This document shows, one piece after another, positions 17,501 through 24,896 of a stretch of 62,188 bases of DNA. The notes under the pieces were generated by a model. That model was given only the letters and a program-made list of their open reading frames with translations. It was not told the origin of the DNA and ran no database searches. The DNA comes from CAYNFH01 sp964396385. GTDB lineage: Bacteria > Armatimonadota > Chthonomonadetes > Chthonomonadales > CAJBBX01. The stretch lies in NCBI GenBank assembly GCA_964396385.1, contig CAYNFH010000007.1, positions 1 to 62,188 of the forward strand. The letters run 5' to 3'. The position numbers and the translations under genes are program-made. The number at the start of each line of letters is the position of its first letter. The stretch's first letter is position 1.

Positions 17501-17784
17501 TCCTGGGCATGCTCCCGCTGGCCATAGGTCTGGGACGCGGATCGGAGACACAGGCGCCGATGGCGACCGCCGTTATCGGCGGACTCATGACCTCCACGAT
17601 GCTCACCCTCTTCGTGGTGCCGGTGGTCTACACCATCTTCGACGACCTGGCCCGCCGCTTCCGCAAGGACAACATGGACCTGGACCGCCCGTACATGGTC
17701 GACCCGAGCGTCGAGTCCGTGGAGCGTCTCTCGGAGAACGGCGCCCCCGCACCAGAATCGCACAGGCCGGAGCCCGTGGATTGA
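14554..17784 (+). CDS. RND multidrug efflux pump, HAE1 (AcrB/MdtB) family
   Basis: 1076 residues, normal for the family, with twelve predicted membrane helices and two large periplasmic loops. Proton-relay residues are present: the Asp-Asp pair in GLIVDDAVVV (about 400-401) and the Lys in GIVVKNGILLVDYTN (about 941). It exports drugs or other amphiphiles by proton exchange, working with the adaptor and TolC proteins of the same operon. The stop is followed eight bases later by the MarR start. Confidence 0.92.
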   Translation: MNFARFSVTRPVAVTMRIAALVLLGAICLTRLPIDLLPAVSFPTVAVVTQWPNVAPEEIEAQVTRPIEEAVSSTPNMYLVSSQTAEGVSTVRVQFRWGSDIGQGAVDVLQLVERARQRFPTDPTLQTPIVFKYDPSQLPIMVYAVSGEKDSIKLRTLLDNQITPILESADGVGSAVATGGQQRAIMVDVDPDRLRAHNLALNQVSARIAAENLNLPAGIARESNTEYTIRSLGWFISPQQVAEVPVGASNGHVVTIGNVATVRDATPEVRLYTRLNGEPAVGMIITKQSGANTVSTAAAVQDKLEQIHKMYPQLNFRLAYDQAEFISGSIDDVKTSAMIGGVLAVIILLFFLRNIRSTLVVALSIPTSIVSTFALLYMCGFTLNTMSLGGLALATGLIVDDAVVVLENIFRHIERDKKRPAEAAVSGTMEIASAVVASTLTVIVVFLPLLLIKGQAGQMFTQFALVVIFSIGVSLLDAMTVVPMLASRLIKGEAHHETAADGHRLNLLERMFVKAGNMLDRLDANYRAALAWAIHHRIWIIGGAAAITAAAFLLMPMIGSELMPQTDSGDMTITVKLPPGTALAQTDKVMHQVEQIVLGNPNVGTAFSAAGTTLSLRGTTTNLTPYYGSVMVKLKPDRKQSTLDVITDLRKKIARIPGVRGLVNQTDLVTFILTGGPQNVEIDIYGDDLTTLSDTAKEVMSRVRTIPGYENIDVNWQEASPEIQWTIDRPKAMEMGLSFADIANTINTATNGYIASYYQEKGYQYPIIVDLPEQMRKTVAELGNVTLHSTVPGVPPHEVLLSQVAQAHKGTGPSEITRQNLQRYIAVTGQPQGRSEGEIQADIQKALAGMQLPNGYYWDWGINQKRRAEEFSGMGLAVVLAIGLIYMLLASQFESFVHPLTILMSVPVSAVGVILALFLTGRAFGLTAFIGLLMLVGIVVKNGILLVDYTNQLRSRGLKRDDAVLRAAPTRLRPILMTSSAAILGMLPLAIGLGRGSETQAPMATAVIGGLMTSTMLTLFVVPVVYTIFDDLARRFRKDNMDLDRPYMVDPSVESVERLSENGAPAPESHRPEPVD

Positions 17785-17792
17785 AAGCACCT

Positions 17793-18275
17793 ATGAACAA
17801 CGAAATCAACGAACAGGCGGTTCTCCTGGAGTGCTTGCTGCCCAAAATGATGCGGCGGCTGTTTTCACTCGAACACGACCATCCCATCTACGAGCTGCCG
17901 CTGGCGCAGCTCCGAGTCTGCACCGTGCTCGCGAACGGGCCGAAACCGATGTCTGCCATCGGCGAGGAGCTCCGTATCTCGACCAGCGCCATCACGCAGC
18001 TCGCGGACCGCATGGAGCGTGCCGGACTGGTGGAGCGCGTCCTGGGCCTGGAGGACAGGCGGGTGAGAGAGCTGCGGCTCACCAAGGATGGTGCGGAGAT
18101 GATGCGCTCGCGACGGGATGCCCGCGTGCGCCGCGCGTCGGAGGCGCTGGCCAGGCTCAGTTCGGAGCAGCGTGACGCGCTTCTGGAGAACATCCGGGCG
18201 CTCCTGCAGGCGGCGGAGGCCACCGCCCCGGCCCCGCCCTCCGATGACCCGGTCGGCATCCGCGTTGAACAGTAG
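17793..18275 (+). CDS. MarR-family transcriptional regulator
   Basis: 160 residues with a winged helix-turn-helix: LRVCTVLANGPKPMSAIGEEL, then SISTSAITQLADRMERAGL-like recognition helix and the wing ED(R)RVRELRLT. ATG 17793 is chosen over the in-frame TTG that overlaps the pump stop. MarR proteins repress efflux operons and release DNA on ligand binding. Its place inside the operon and the palindrome at 12728-12764 suggest autorepression. Confidence 0.85.
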   Translation: MNNEINEQAVLLECLLPKMMRRLFSLEHDHPIYELPLAQLRVCTVLANGPKPMSAIGEELRISTSAITQLADRMERAGLVERVLGLEDRRVRELRLTKDGAEMMRSRRDARVRRASEALARLSSEQRDALLENIRALLQAAEATAPAPPSDDPVGIRVEQ

Positions 18276-18280
18276 GCACC

Positions 18281-19540
18281 GTGCAGAGGGATGCCGCAGA
18301 GAACGTGCAGCGCGTAGCGCCCCCAACAATAGGGCCGTTCTACGCCTTCGGCTTCCCCAACTTCCGCCTCTTCTTCGTCGGGCAGCTCATCTCTGTAGCA
18401 GGCTCCTGGATGCAGGGAGTGGCACAGCAATGGCTGGTGTTCACGCTCACCCACTCGGCGGCCTGGCTGGGTGTCGTCACCGGAGCCAGTGCCATTCCGT
18501 ACGTCCTGTTCTCCATGACGGGCGGCCAAATCGCCGATCGGCACCCCCGCCGCATGATCCTGGTGTGGACCAACACCGCGGCCATGATCCTGGCGTTTGT
18601 CCTGGCGGCGCTGGCGACCAACCGCTGGGTCCTGGTGCAGGCGTGGCATATCGTGGTGCTGGCCGCCTTATCAGGCATAGTAAATGCGTTCAATATGCCT
18701 GCCCAGCAGGCATTTGTGAAAGACATGGTAGAGGAGCGCCACGCATTGGCGAATGCCATCGCGCTGAACTCGCTCATGTTCAACATGGCTCGCTTTGTGG
18801 GGCCGGTTGCGGCGGGCATCGTGTTGGTGAAGATGGGCTCCGCGGGCTGCTTCTTTCTCAACGGACTGAGCTTCATCGCCGTGATCGTCTCACTCATGAT
18901 GATGAAGCTGCCGCCGTTCCATCCCATTGAGGAGGACCGGCACATCCGCGAGGCGTTCCACTTCATCCGCGAGAACCGCACCGTGCTCAGGACCATAGGC
19001 CTGGTGGCGGGCGCCAGCCTGTTTGCCTGGTCTCTGTCCACGCTGTTCCCGGTATTCGCGGCGCGATTCCATACCGGGGCGCGAGGATATACCGGCCTGA
19101 TGGCCGCCAACGGCGTGGGCGCCGCCCTTGGCGGCCTGGGCGTGGCGTGGTTCGGCCACCGCTTCCCGCGCAGGACGCTGCTATACGGAGGCTGCATCCT
19201 GCTCTGCGCGAGCCTGTGGCTGTTTACCTTCTCGCCGACCTACGTAATAGCGCTTGTCCTGCTCGCGCTGGTCGGCTTCACGATGATCTCGTTCGGGATA
19301 AACGCAAACACCAAGGTGCAGGAGGACGTTACCAACGAGCTGCGCGGACGGGTAATGGCGGTCTACTCCCTGGTCTTCATGGGACTCATGCCGCTGGGTG
19401 GGCTGGAACTGGGAGTGCTCGCGGAGCACGCAGGCTCCATCGCGGCGGTTCGCATCAACGCCACCGCCTGCTTTATCGTCGCCCTAGCGCTGCTCGCCTG
19501 GAGCCGTAACGACAGAAAGGATGAGGGGGTGAAGGGGTGA
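18281..19540 (+). CDS. MFS exporter (EntS-like, MFS_3 type)
   Basis: 419 residues with about 12 membrane helices and the loop 2-3 signature GGQIADRHPRRMIL. It starts at GTG, five bases after the MarR stop, so it belongs to the same operon. The family exports siderophores, macrolides or other small molecules across the inner membrane. The last residues (DEGVKG) and the TGA stop are contributed by a GTGAGGGG repeat arm. Confidence 0.85.
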   Translation: MQRDAAENVQRVAPPTIGPFYAFGFPNFRLFFVGQLISVAGSWMQGVAQQWLVFTLTHSAAWLGVVTGASAIPYVLFSMTGGQIADRHPRRMILVWTNTAAMILAFVLAALATNRWVLVQAWHIVVLAALSGIVNAFNMPAQQAFVKDMVEERHALANAIALNSLMFNMARFVGPVAAGIVLVKMGSAGCFFLNGLSFIAVIVSLMMMKLPPFHPIEEDRHIREAFHFIRENRTVLRTIGLVAGASLFAWSLSTLFPVFAARFHTGARGYTGLMAANGVGAALGGLGVAWFGHRFPRRTLLYGGCILLCASLWLFTFSPTYVIALVLLALVGFTMISFGINANTKVQEDVTNELRGRVMAVYSLVFMGLMPLGGLELGVLAEHAGSIAAVRINATACFIVALALLAWSRNDRKDEGVKG

Positions 19541-19658
19541 GGGGGTGATGTGTAGGAGCTTCCACAGGACCTCCCTGAACTCTCTGTCTGGGTAGATCCT
19601 ATGTGTCCGCTTTGCAGTCCCTGCTCACCCCCCCCCCCCTTCACCCCCTCACCCCCTC
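19521..19658. repeat. Inverted pair of 8-bp arrays (GGGGTGAA/GGGGTGAG)
   Basis: The left arm (19521-19548) overlaps the end of the MFS gene; the right arm (19625-19658) has a 12-C run and lies just before the TolC gene. The loop is ~76 bp. It is the same family as at 2721-2855, 37969-38330 and 57527-57560. Confidence 0.85.
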
Positions 19659-19670
19659 AAAGGACAATAC

Positions 19671-21098
19671 ATGCCGCATCGTCTCAGACTACCCTTGATC
19701 GCATTCGCGCTCGTTGCATCGACCGCTGCCGGCGCACAGCAGGCAGCTCCGCCCCCCGGAGGGCAGGGACAGACTCCACCCATCGAGCCGCACATTCAGC
19801 CGACCCCGCTGCCGCCCGCCGTCGACATACCTACGGTCCAGCCCCCGGCAGACGTACCCATCCGCCCGATCTCGGCCAATGAAGCCGCGCTCATCGCGCT
19901 GAGGCACCAGCCGAACATCACGGTGGCGCAGGCCGGGATTACCGCCGCGCAGGGCCGCGTGCAGGCCGCCCGATCCGGCCTGCTCCCCAACCTCGGCGTG
20001 GGCGCAGGCTACACGTACGCGAGATCGCTCACCGGCGGGCAGGCTGCGGGCACCACGGCCGGCGCGGGAGGAGGCTCGGTAGCTACCGTTTCGGGCTGGC
20101 AGGCGTCCGGCAACGTGCGGCAGCTCGTCTTTGACTTCAACCACACGTTGGAGAACGTCCGGGAGGCTCGGGAAGCAGAGACGGCTGCCAGCGCCAACCT
20201 GACACGTGCCCAGTCCGACACGGTGCTCCAGGTGAAGCAGGCGTACTACACGTTCGTCCAGAACAACCGCCTGGTGGACGTGAACGCATCCAACGTGCAG
20301 AACCAGCAGGCGCACCTCGCTGAAGCACAGGCTCGGCTGCGGGCGGGGCTGGGCCTCCCCTCCGATGTGGTGCGCGCGCAAACCGCGGTGGCGGACGCCA
20401 TTCAGAACCTTCAGGTCGCACGGGAGAACGCGACCAATTCGAGGGTGAACCTGGCGCTGCTCATGGGGATCGACCCCCGCACCCCCATCGCCGCTACCGG
20501 GGCCGCGGAGCCAGCCCAGGACCACATCGACTTCCCGACGCTGGTGAACCAGGCGATGACCCAGCGCCCGGAGATACTGGAGGCGCAGGCCAACCTCCGC
20601 TCCGCCCAGCACGGCCTGAGCGCCGCCCGGACCACCAACGCGCCCAGCCTGGCCGCCAATCTGGGCCTGCTCACGCGCGGCCAGAACTTTCCGCCCAATA
20701 ACAGCTCGCTGAGCATCGGCGCCTCCATAGCGTGGGACGCGTTTGACGCGGGGCTCACGGCCGGCCTGGTGAAGGAGGCTCGCGCGGGCGTTACCACCGC
20801 CCAGGCCCAGCTCCAGAGCTCCCAGCTAACCGTCACCTCGGACGTGTCGCAGGCGTACGTCAATCTGCTCACCGCGGACCAGCGAGTGGACACAGCCAAC
20901 GCGGAGGTGGCCAACGCACAGGAGTCCGTGCGGCTGGCGACCGGCCGATTTCGGGCCGGGCTCGGCATCTTTCTGGACGTGATCGACGCGCAGAACGCGC
21001 TGCTCATCGCGCAGACCAACCGCGTCAACGCGCTGAGCGCCGTGGACCAGGCGCGCGCCGCCCTCGCCCACGCCATCGGCGCCCCAGTCCCGCGCTAG
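19671..21098 (+). CDS. TolC-family outer-membrane efflux channel
   Basis: 475 residues. A signal peptide (MPHRLRLPLIAFALVASTAA, cleavage after GAQ) and a Pro-rich linker precede two internally repeated OEP halves with long Ala/Gln-rich helices (about 65-270 and 280-475). Motifs such as GLLPNLGVGAGYTY and RFRAGLGIFLDVIDAQNALL are typical. It completes the tripartite system encoded upstream and implies an outer membrane. Confidence 0.9.
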   Translation: MPHRLRLPLIAFALVASTAAGAQQAAPPPGGQGQTPPIEPHIQPTPLPPAVDIPTVQPPADVPIRPISANEAALIALRHQPNITVAQAGITAAQGRVQAARSGLLPNLGVGAGYTYARSLTGGQAAGTTAGAGGGSVATVSGWQASGNVRQLVFDFNHTLENVREAREAETAASANLTRAQSDTVLQVKQAYYTFVQNNRLVDVNASNVQNQQAHLAEAQARLRAGLGLPSDVVRAQTAVADAIQNLQVARENATNSRVNLALLMGIDPRTPIAATGAAEPAQDHIDFPTLVNQAMTQRPEILEAQANLRSAQHGLSAARTTNAPSLAANLGLLTRGQNFPPNNSSLSIGASIAWDAFDAGLTAGLVKEARAGVTTAQAQLQSSQLTVTSDVSQAYVNLLTADQRVDTANAEVANAQESVRLATGRFRAGLGIFLDVIDAQNALLIAQTNRVNALSAVDQARAALAHAIGAPVPR

Positions 21099-21105
21099 CC
21101 AGCAT

Positions 21106-21144
21106 GACTAACTACTGACTACTGACTACCGACTACTGACTACT
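21106..21144. repeat. ACTACTG heptamer array
   Basis: Five imperfect 7-bp units fill the gap between the TolC gene and the aldo/keto reductase ATG, leaving no ordinary Shine-Dalgarno. Confidence 0.8.
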
Positions 21145-22209
21145 ATGCTCTTCCATCCTCTGGGCAACACCGGCCTCTCCGTCTCCGTACTGGGCTACGG
21201 GGCGTCGCCGCTCGGCAGCGTGTTCCGACCCATCGACGAGGCCGAAGGCGTCCGGGCGGTGCGCCTCGCGCTGGACCTCGGGATCAACTTCCTGGACGTC
21301 TCCCCGTACTACGGCCTGACGCGGGCCGAAACCGTGCTCGGCCGCGCCCTCCAGGGAGTGACCAGGGACCGGTACTACCTGGCCACCAAGGTGGGCAGGT
21401 ACGGCGAGGATTCCTTCGACTTTTCCGCGGAGCGGGTGACGCGCAGCGTGGACGAGAGCCTGGCGCGCCTGGGCGTGGACTACGTGGACCTGATCCAGTG
21501 CCACGACGTCGAATTCGGCTCGCTGGACCAGGTGGTAGAGGAGACCCTGCCGGCGCTGGAGCGCGTGCGCGAGCAGGGCAAAGCGCGCTTCATCGGAATC
21601 ACCGGCCTCCCTCTGCACATCTTCCCCTATGTGCTCGGCCGCTCGTCCAAAACAGGCGAGCGGGCAACACCAGGATCCGGTCCTGAACACCTGAACACCC
21701 GAACACCTGAACACCATCCGGATTCCGATCCCGCAACCCTCATCCCTCATCCTTCATCCCTTATCGATACCGTCCTCTCCTACTGCCACTATTGCCTCAA
21801 CGACACGAGCCTGGAGGAGCTCATCCCGCTCCTCGAGCGCTTTGGGGTGGGGATAATCAACGCCGCGCCTCTCAGCATGGGACTGCTCACCAGCCAGGGC
21901 CCGCCGCCGTGGCACCCGGCGCCGCCGGAGCTGCGTGATGCTTGCGCCCGGGCCGCCGCGCTGTGCCGCGAGCGCGGCGCGGACATCGCGAAGCTCGCGC
22001 TCCAGTTCACCGTCCGGAACCCGCACATCGCGACCACGCTGGTGGGTATGGCGGACCCGAAAGAGGTCCGGCAGAACGTAAAATGGATAGAGGAGCCTCT
22101 GGACGAATCGCTGCTCCAGGACGTCCTGGCCCTCCTCGCCCCGGTTCATAATATAACCTGGCCCAGCGGCAACGATCCGGCGACTCCGGCTTCGAGCCTG
22201 AACGCCTGA
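21145..22209 (+). CDS. Aldo/keto reductase, L-galactose dehydrogenase-like
   Basis: 354 residues. The (beta/alpha)8 pattern starts with LGNTGLSVSVLGYGASPLGS, with Asp in INFLDVSPYYG, the catalytic Tyr of that motif, Lys in YLATKVGRYG and His in IQCHDVE. Residues ~175-207 (ATPGSGPEHLNTRTPEHH onward) are an in-frame palindromic repeat insertion with a CCGGATTCCG centre, in a surface loop between barrel strands. The zinc dehydrogenase 44 bases downstream may act in the same sugar pathway; the exact substrate is not proven. Confidence 0.8.
   Translation: MLFHPLGNTGLSVSVLGYGASPLGSVFRPIDEAEGVRAVRLALDLGINFLDVSPYYGLTRAETVLGRALQGVTRDRYYLATKVGRYGEDSFDFSAERVTRSVDESLARLGVDYVDLIQCHDVEFGSLDQVVEETLPALERVREQGKARFIGITGLPLHIFPYVLGRSSKTGERATPGSGPEHLNTRTPEHHPDSDPATLIPHPSSLIDTVLSYCHYCLNDTSLEELIPLLERFGVGIINAAPLSMGLLTSQGPPPWHPAPPELRDACARAAALCRERGADIAKLALQFTVRNPHIATTLVGMADPKEVRQNVKWIEEPLDESLLQDVLALLAPVHNITWPSGNDPATPASSLNA
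21671..21766. repeat. In-frame palindromic element: GAACACCT arrays and CATCCCT array with CCGGATTCCG core
   Basis: CTGAACAC units run up to CCGGATTCCG (21718-21727), then CTCATCC/TTCATCC heptamers follow. The two arms are from different unit families, so this is a composite element. Confidence 0.8.
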
Positions 22210-22224
22210 TCGCCTTGGTCCGGT

Positions 22225-22250
22225 CCATCAACCATCAACCTTCAACCAAT
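22225..22250. repeat. CATCAAC heptamer array before ATG
   Basis: Three to four units of CATCAAC/TTCAACC lie directly upstream of the zinc dehydrogenase start. Confidence 0.65.
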
Positions 22251-22252
22251 CC

Positions 22253-23329
22253 ATGAACACCCTCACCCTCATCGAACCCGGCAAATTGAGCCTGAGCCAC
22301 ACAGACGCGCCAGCGGCACCGGGGCCTGGCGAGGCGCTGGTGCGCGTACGCAGAGTGGGCATCTGCGGCACGGACATCCACGCCTTCCACGGCCGGCAGC
22401 CCTTCTTCACCTATCCGCGCATCCTGGGCCACGAGCTGGGGGTGGAGGTCCTGGAGGTTGGGGAGGGCGTTCCGGCGCTCGGGTCTTCAGGCGCTGGGGC
22501 TCCGGGCAATTGCCAACTGAAGACTGAAGACCGCCGACTGAAACCTGGCGACCGCTGCGCCGTCGAGCCATACCTCTACTGCGGCCGCTGCATCGCCTGC
22601 CGGCAGGGCAAGACCAACTGCTGCGCCAACCTCCGCGTTCTGGGGGTGCACACGGACGGTGGAATGCGGGAGGTCATAGCGGTTCCCGCCAACAACCTGC
22701 ACAGATCGGACACGCTCACCCTGGAGCAGCTCGCCCTGGTCGAGACGCTCGGCATCGGTGCGCACGCGGTGGATCGGGCGGGCGTCCGGAGCGGTGAGTG
22801 GGCGCTCGTGCTCGGGGCGGGCCCTATCGGCCTCGCGGTGACGCAGTTCGCCGACGCGGCCGGCGCGCGGGTGTTGGTGGCCGACGTGAACGAGGAGCGG
22901 TTGGCCTTCTGCCGCAATCAGTTCCCGATAGACCGGACGTTACCGGCCGGCGAATCGCTTCTGGAGGAGGCCCGGGCGGCCACCGAGGGGGACCTGCCAA
23001 CCGTCGCCTTTGACGTCACCGGAAACGCGGCCTCCATGACGGGTGCTTTCCAGTACGTCGCGCCCGGCGGCCGGCTCGTGTTCGTAGGACTGGTGCAGGC
23101 GGACATCACGTTCCACGACCCGGAATTCCACCGCAAGGAGATCACCCTCCTGGCCACCCGCAACTCCACGGGCGCGGACTTCCGCCGTATCATCGGCCTC
23201 ATGGAATCCCGCCGGATAGACACCACACCCTGGATCACCCACCGCGCTGCGTGCCAGGACCTCCCCGCGTCCTTCCCCGTCTGGCTCCAACCCGGCAGCG
23301 GTTTGCTCAAAGGAATGGTGGAGTTCTAG
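22253..23329 (+). CDS. Zinc-dependent medium-chain dehydrogenase (sorbitol/galactonate type)
   Basis: 358 residues. Catalytic-zinc residues appear in GICGTDIHAF and GHELGVEV; the structural-zinc cysteine cluster is CGRCIACRQGKTNCC; the Rossmann motif is VLGAGPIGLAV. The family oxidises polyols or sugar acids with NAD. Residues ~77-98 (around LKTEDRRLKPGDR) are an in-frame GACTGAA repeat insertion just before the GDRCAVEPY motif. Next to the aldo/keto reductase it suggests a sugar-oxidation step. Confidence 0.8.
   Translation: MNTLTLIEPGKLSLSHTDAPAAPGPGEALVRVRRVGICGTDIHAFHGRQPFFTYPRILGHELGVEVLEVGEGVPALGSSGAGAPGNCQLKTEDRRLKPGDRCAVEPYLYCGRCIACRQGKTNCCANLRVLGVHTDGGMREVIAVPANNLHRSDTLTLEQLALVETLGIGAHAVDRAGVRSGEWALVLGAGPIGLAVTQFADAAGARVLVADVNEERLAFCRNQFPIDRTLPAGESLLEEARAATEGDLPTVAFDVTGNAASMTGAFQYVAPGGRLVFVGLVQADITFHDPEFHRKEITLLATRNSTGADFRRIIGLMESRRIDTTPWITHRAACQDLPASFPVWLQPGSGLLKGMVEF
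22483..22545. repeat. In-frame inverted GACTGAA heptamer element
   Basis: GTCTTCAG (22483-22490) is inverted as CTGAAGAC (22517-22524), and further GACTGAA units follow, within the dehydrogenase gene. Confidence 0.7.
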
Positions 23330-23488
23330 CAAGGCGTCCGGCCGTGCCGGCGCGCAAGTACTAACGCCAACGTGCGTTGGGCGTGAAGCGCACCTCGGCA
23401 AGGCTCCGTAACCCGTCCGGGGATCCGCTCGCATGGACTCTGCCAGATTGGATGGGACGGGCAGGTAAGGGCCTTTCCTACCTGTGCA

Positions 23489-24790
23489 CTACGCGGAAAG
23501 TAGCGGCAGGATGGTCTGGCGGGCGGTGAGACATTCACAGCCGTCAGCGGTAACGCGGACCATCTCCTCCAGCCCCAGATAGCCGCGCCCCTCCACCATC
23601 ACGCCCAGTTCCAGTGTGTAGACCTGGTCCGGCTCTACCGGCAGGTAGGGAGTGCGGCCGTAGCGGTCCCAGCGCGGGCCGAGGATTCCGCCGCCGTCGT
23701 GCGCCACGCGGCCCACCTGGTGGCCCAGCGCGTGCAGGTACTCCGGGTAGCCCGCTGCCTGCAGGTAGGCGCGGGCCGCCGCGTCCACCTCCCAGCCGGC
23801 CGTCCCGGGGCGTAGCGCCACCGCGCCGGCCGAGATGGCGCCGTTCACCGCCTCCAGCGCGCGCAGCACGTCCGGCGGAGGGGCGTCCTCGCTCGGCTCC
23901 GGCACGTACCAGCACCGCTGCATATCCGAGCTGTAGCCCTCCTTGACCACCCCCAGGTCCACGTGCAGGATGTGGCTGGGCGCGATGCGGATGGTGGACG
24001 ACGGCACCCCGTGGCCTATCACGGAGTCCGGCCCGCTGTTCACGATTGGATCCATGGTGCGCGCCCACGCGAATCCCAGCCGCCGCTCCTCCATACGGGC
24101 GTGGACGTGGTCGTACACCTCCCGCTCCGTGCGGCCCGACCGGGCGAACGCGGAGATCTCCTGGAACAGCCGCTCCGTCTCCGCGATGGCGTCGCGCATG
24201 CGCTCCACTTCCCCGCCGGTCTTCCGGCCCCGGAGCGGGATGACGATATCCTCGGCATTTACCAGCGCGCCCTCAAAGCGCGTACCGCGCAGGTACTCCT
24301 CCAGGAGCAGGTACATGCCGTGGGAGAGGCCGTCCGCCTTCACATCGTTGGAGGAGAAATCGATGGCAATACGGGGATTTGACTTCTGGGCGGCTGCGAG
24401 TCCGCTCGAGCGAAAAGCAGATCCCTCGCTTTGCTCGGGATGACAGCCCGCTTGCGCGGGCTCGGAGACGGGACCTACGTAACAAGGTACCAGCCGGTCC
24501 AGCGCCGCCAGCAGCGGCTCCCGGATGGACTGCACGTAGGGGACCACCTCCGTCCAGTCGCCGGACCCTTCCAGCGGGCCCGCGTCGTAGTTGCCGACTA
24601 TGGCGACCCGCCGGCCGTCCGCGGCCACCAGCAGCGCGCTCTGCCAGGTGAGCGCGCCCTCCAGGATGAGCGGCAGGACGGGGTCGCCGCTATCCGACGT
24701 CTCGCGGTCGAAGATCATCCAGACGTCGGCACCGGACGCGGCGACGAGCCGGGCGGCCTGGTCGAGCTTCTCGGAAGTGAGGGATGACAT
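23489..24790 (-). CDS. M24-family metallopeptidase (Xaa-Pro aminopeptidase-like)
   Basis: 433 residues, cytoplasmic. The C-terminal pita-bread domain holds the metal ligands: Asp in HVDLGVVKEGYSSDMQRCW (two Asp), His in HALGHQVGRVAHDGG, and Glu in YTLELGVMVEG and GLEEMVRV. The N-terminal creatinase-like domain carries an in-frame insert at residues ~108-132 (HPEQSEGSAFRSSGL) coming from a TCATCCCGAGC hairpin repeat. It is divergent from the prolyl oligopeptidase gene, and both act on proline-containing peptides. Confidence 0.8.
   Translation of the reverse strand: MSSLTSEKLDQAARLVAASGADVWMIFDRETSDSGDPVLPLILEGALTWQSALLVAADGRRVAIVGNYDAGPLEGSGDWTEVVPYVQSIREPLLAALDRLVPCYVGPVSEPAQAGCHPEQSEGSAFRSSGLAAAQKSNPRIAIDFSSNDVKADGLSHGMYLLLEEYLRGTRFEGALVNAEDIVIPLRGRKTGGEVERMRDAIAETERLFQEISAFARSGRTEREVYDHVHARMEERRLGFAWARTMDPIVNSGPDSVIGHGVPSSTIRIAPSHILHVDLGVVKEGYSSDMQRCWYVPEPSEDAPPPDVLRALEAVNGAISAGAVALRPGTAGWEVDAAARAYLQAAGYPEYLHALGHQVGRVAHDGGGILGPRWDRYGRTPYLPVEPDQVYTLELGVMVEGRGYLGLEEMVRVTADGCECLTARQTILPLLSA
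24396..24467. repeat. In-frame hairpin repeat of the TCATCCCGAGC/GCTCGGGATGA family
   Basis: GATCCCTCGCTTTGCTCGGG and a neighbouring GCCCGCTTGCGCGGGC hairpin lie inside the M24 peptidase gene. Related copies are at 32625-32656 and 52918-52949. Confidence 0.75.
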
Positions 24791-24896
24791 GGCTCTACTG
24801 CTCCCTTCTGCGCCGGGGGCCGGCGCGGAGGAACGGCCGGGACTGAGGGTGAATAGAACGGTTGGCTACTTCGCTTCCCCCGAAGGAGAATCGCGC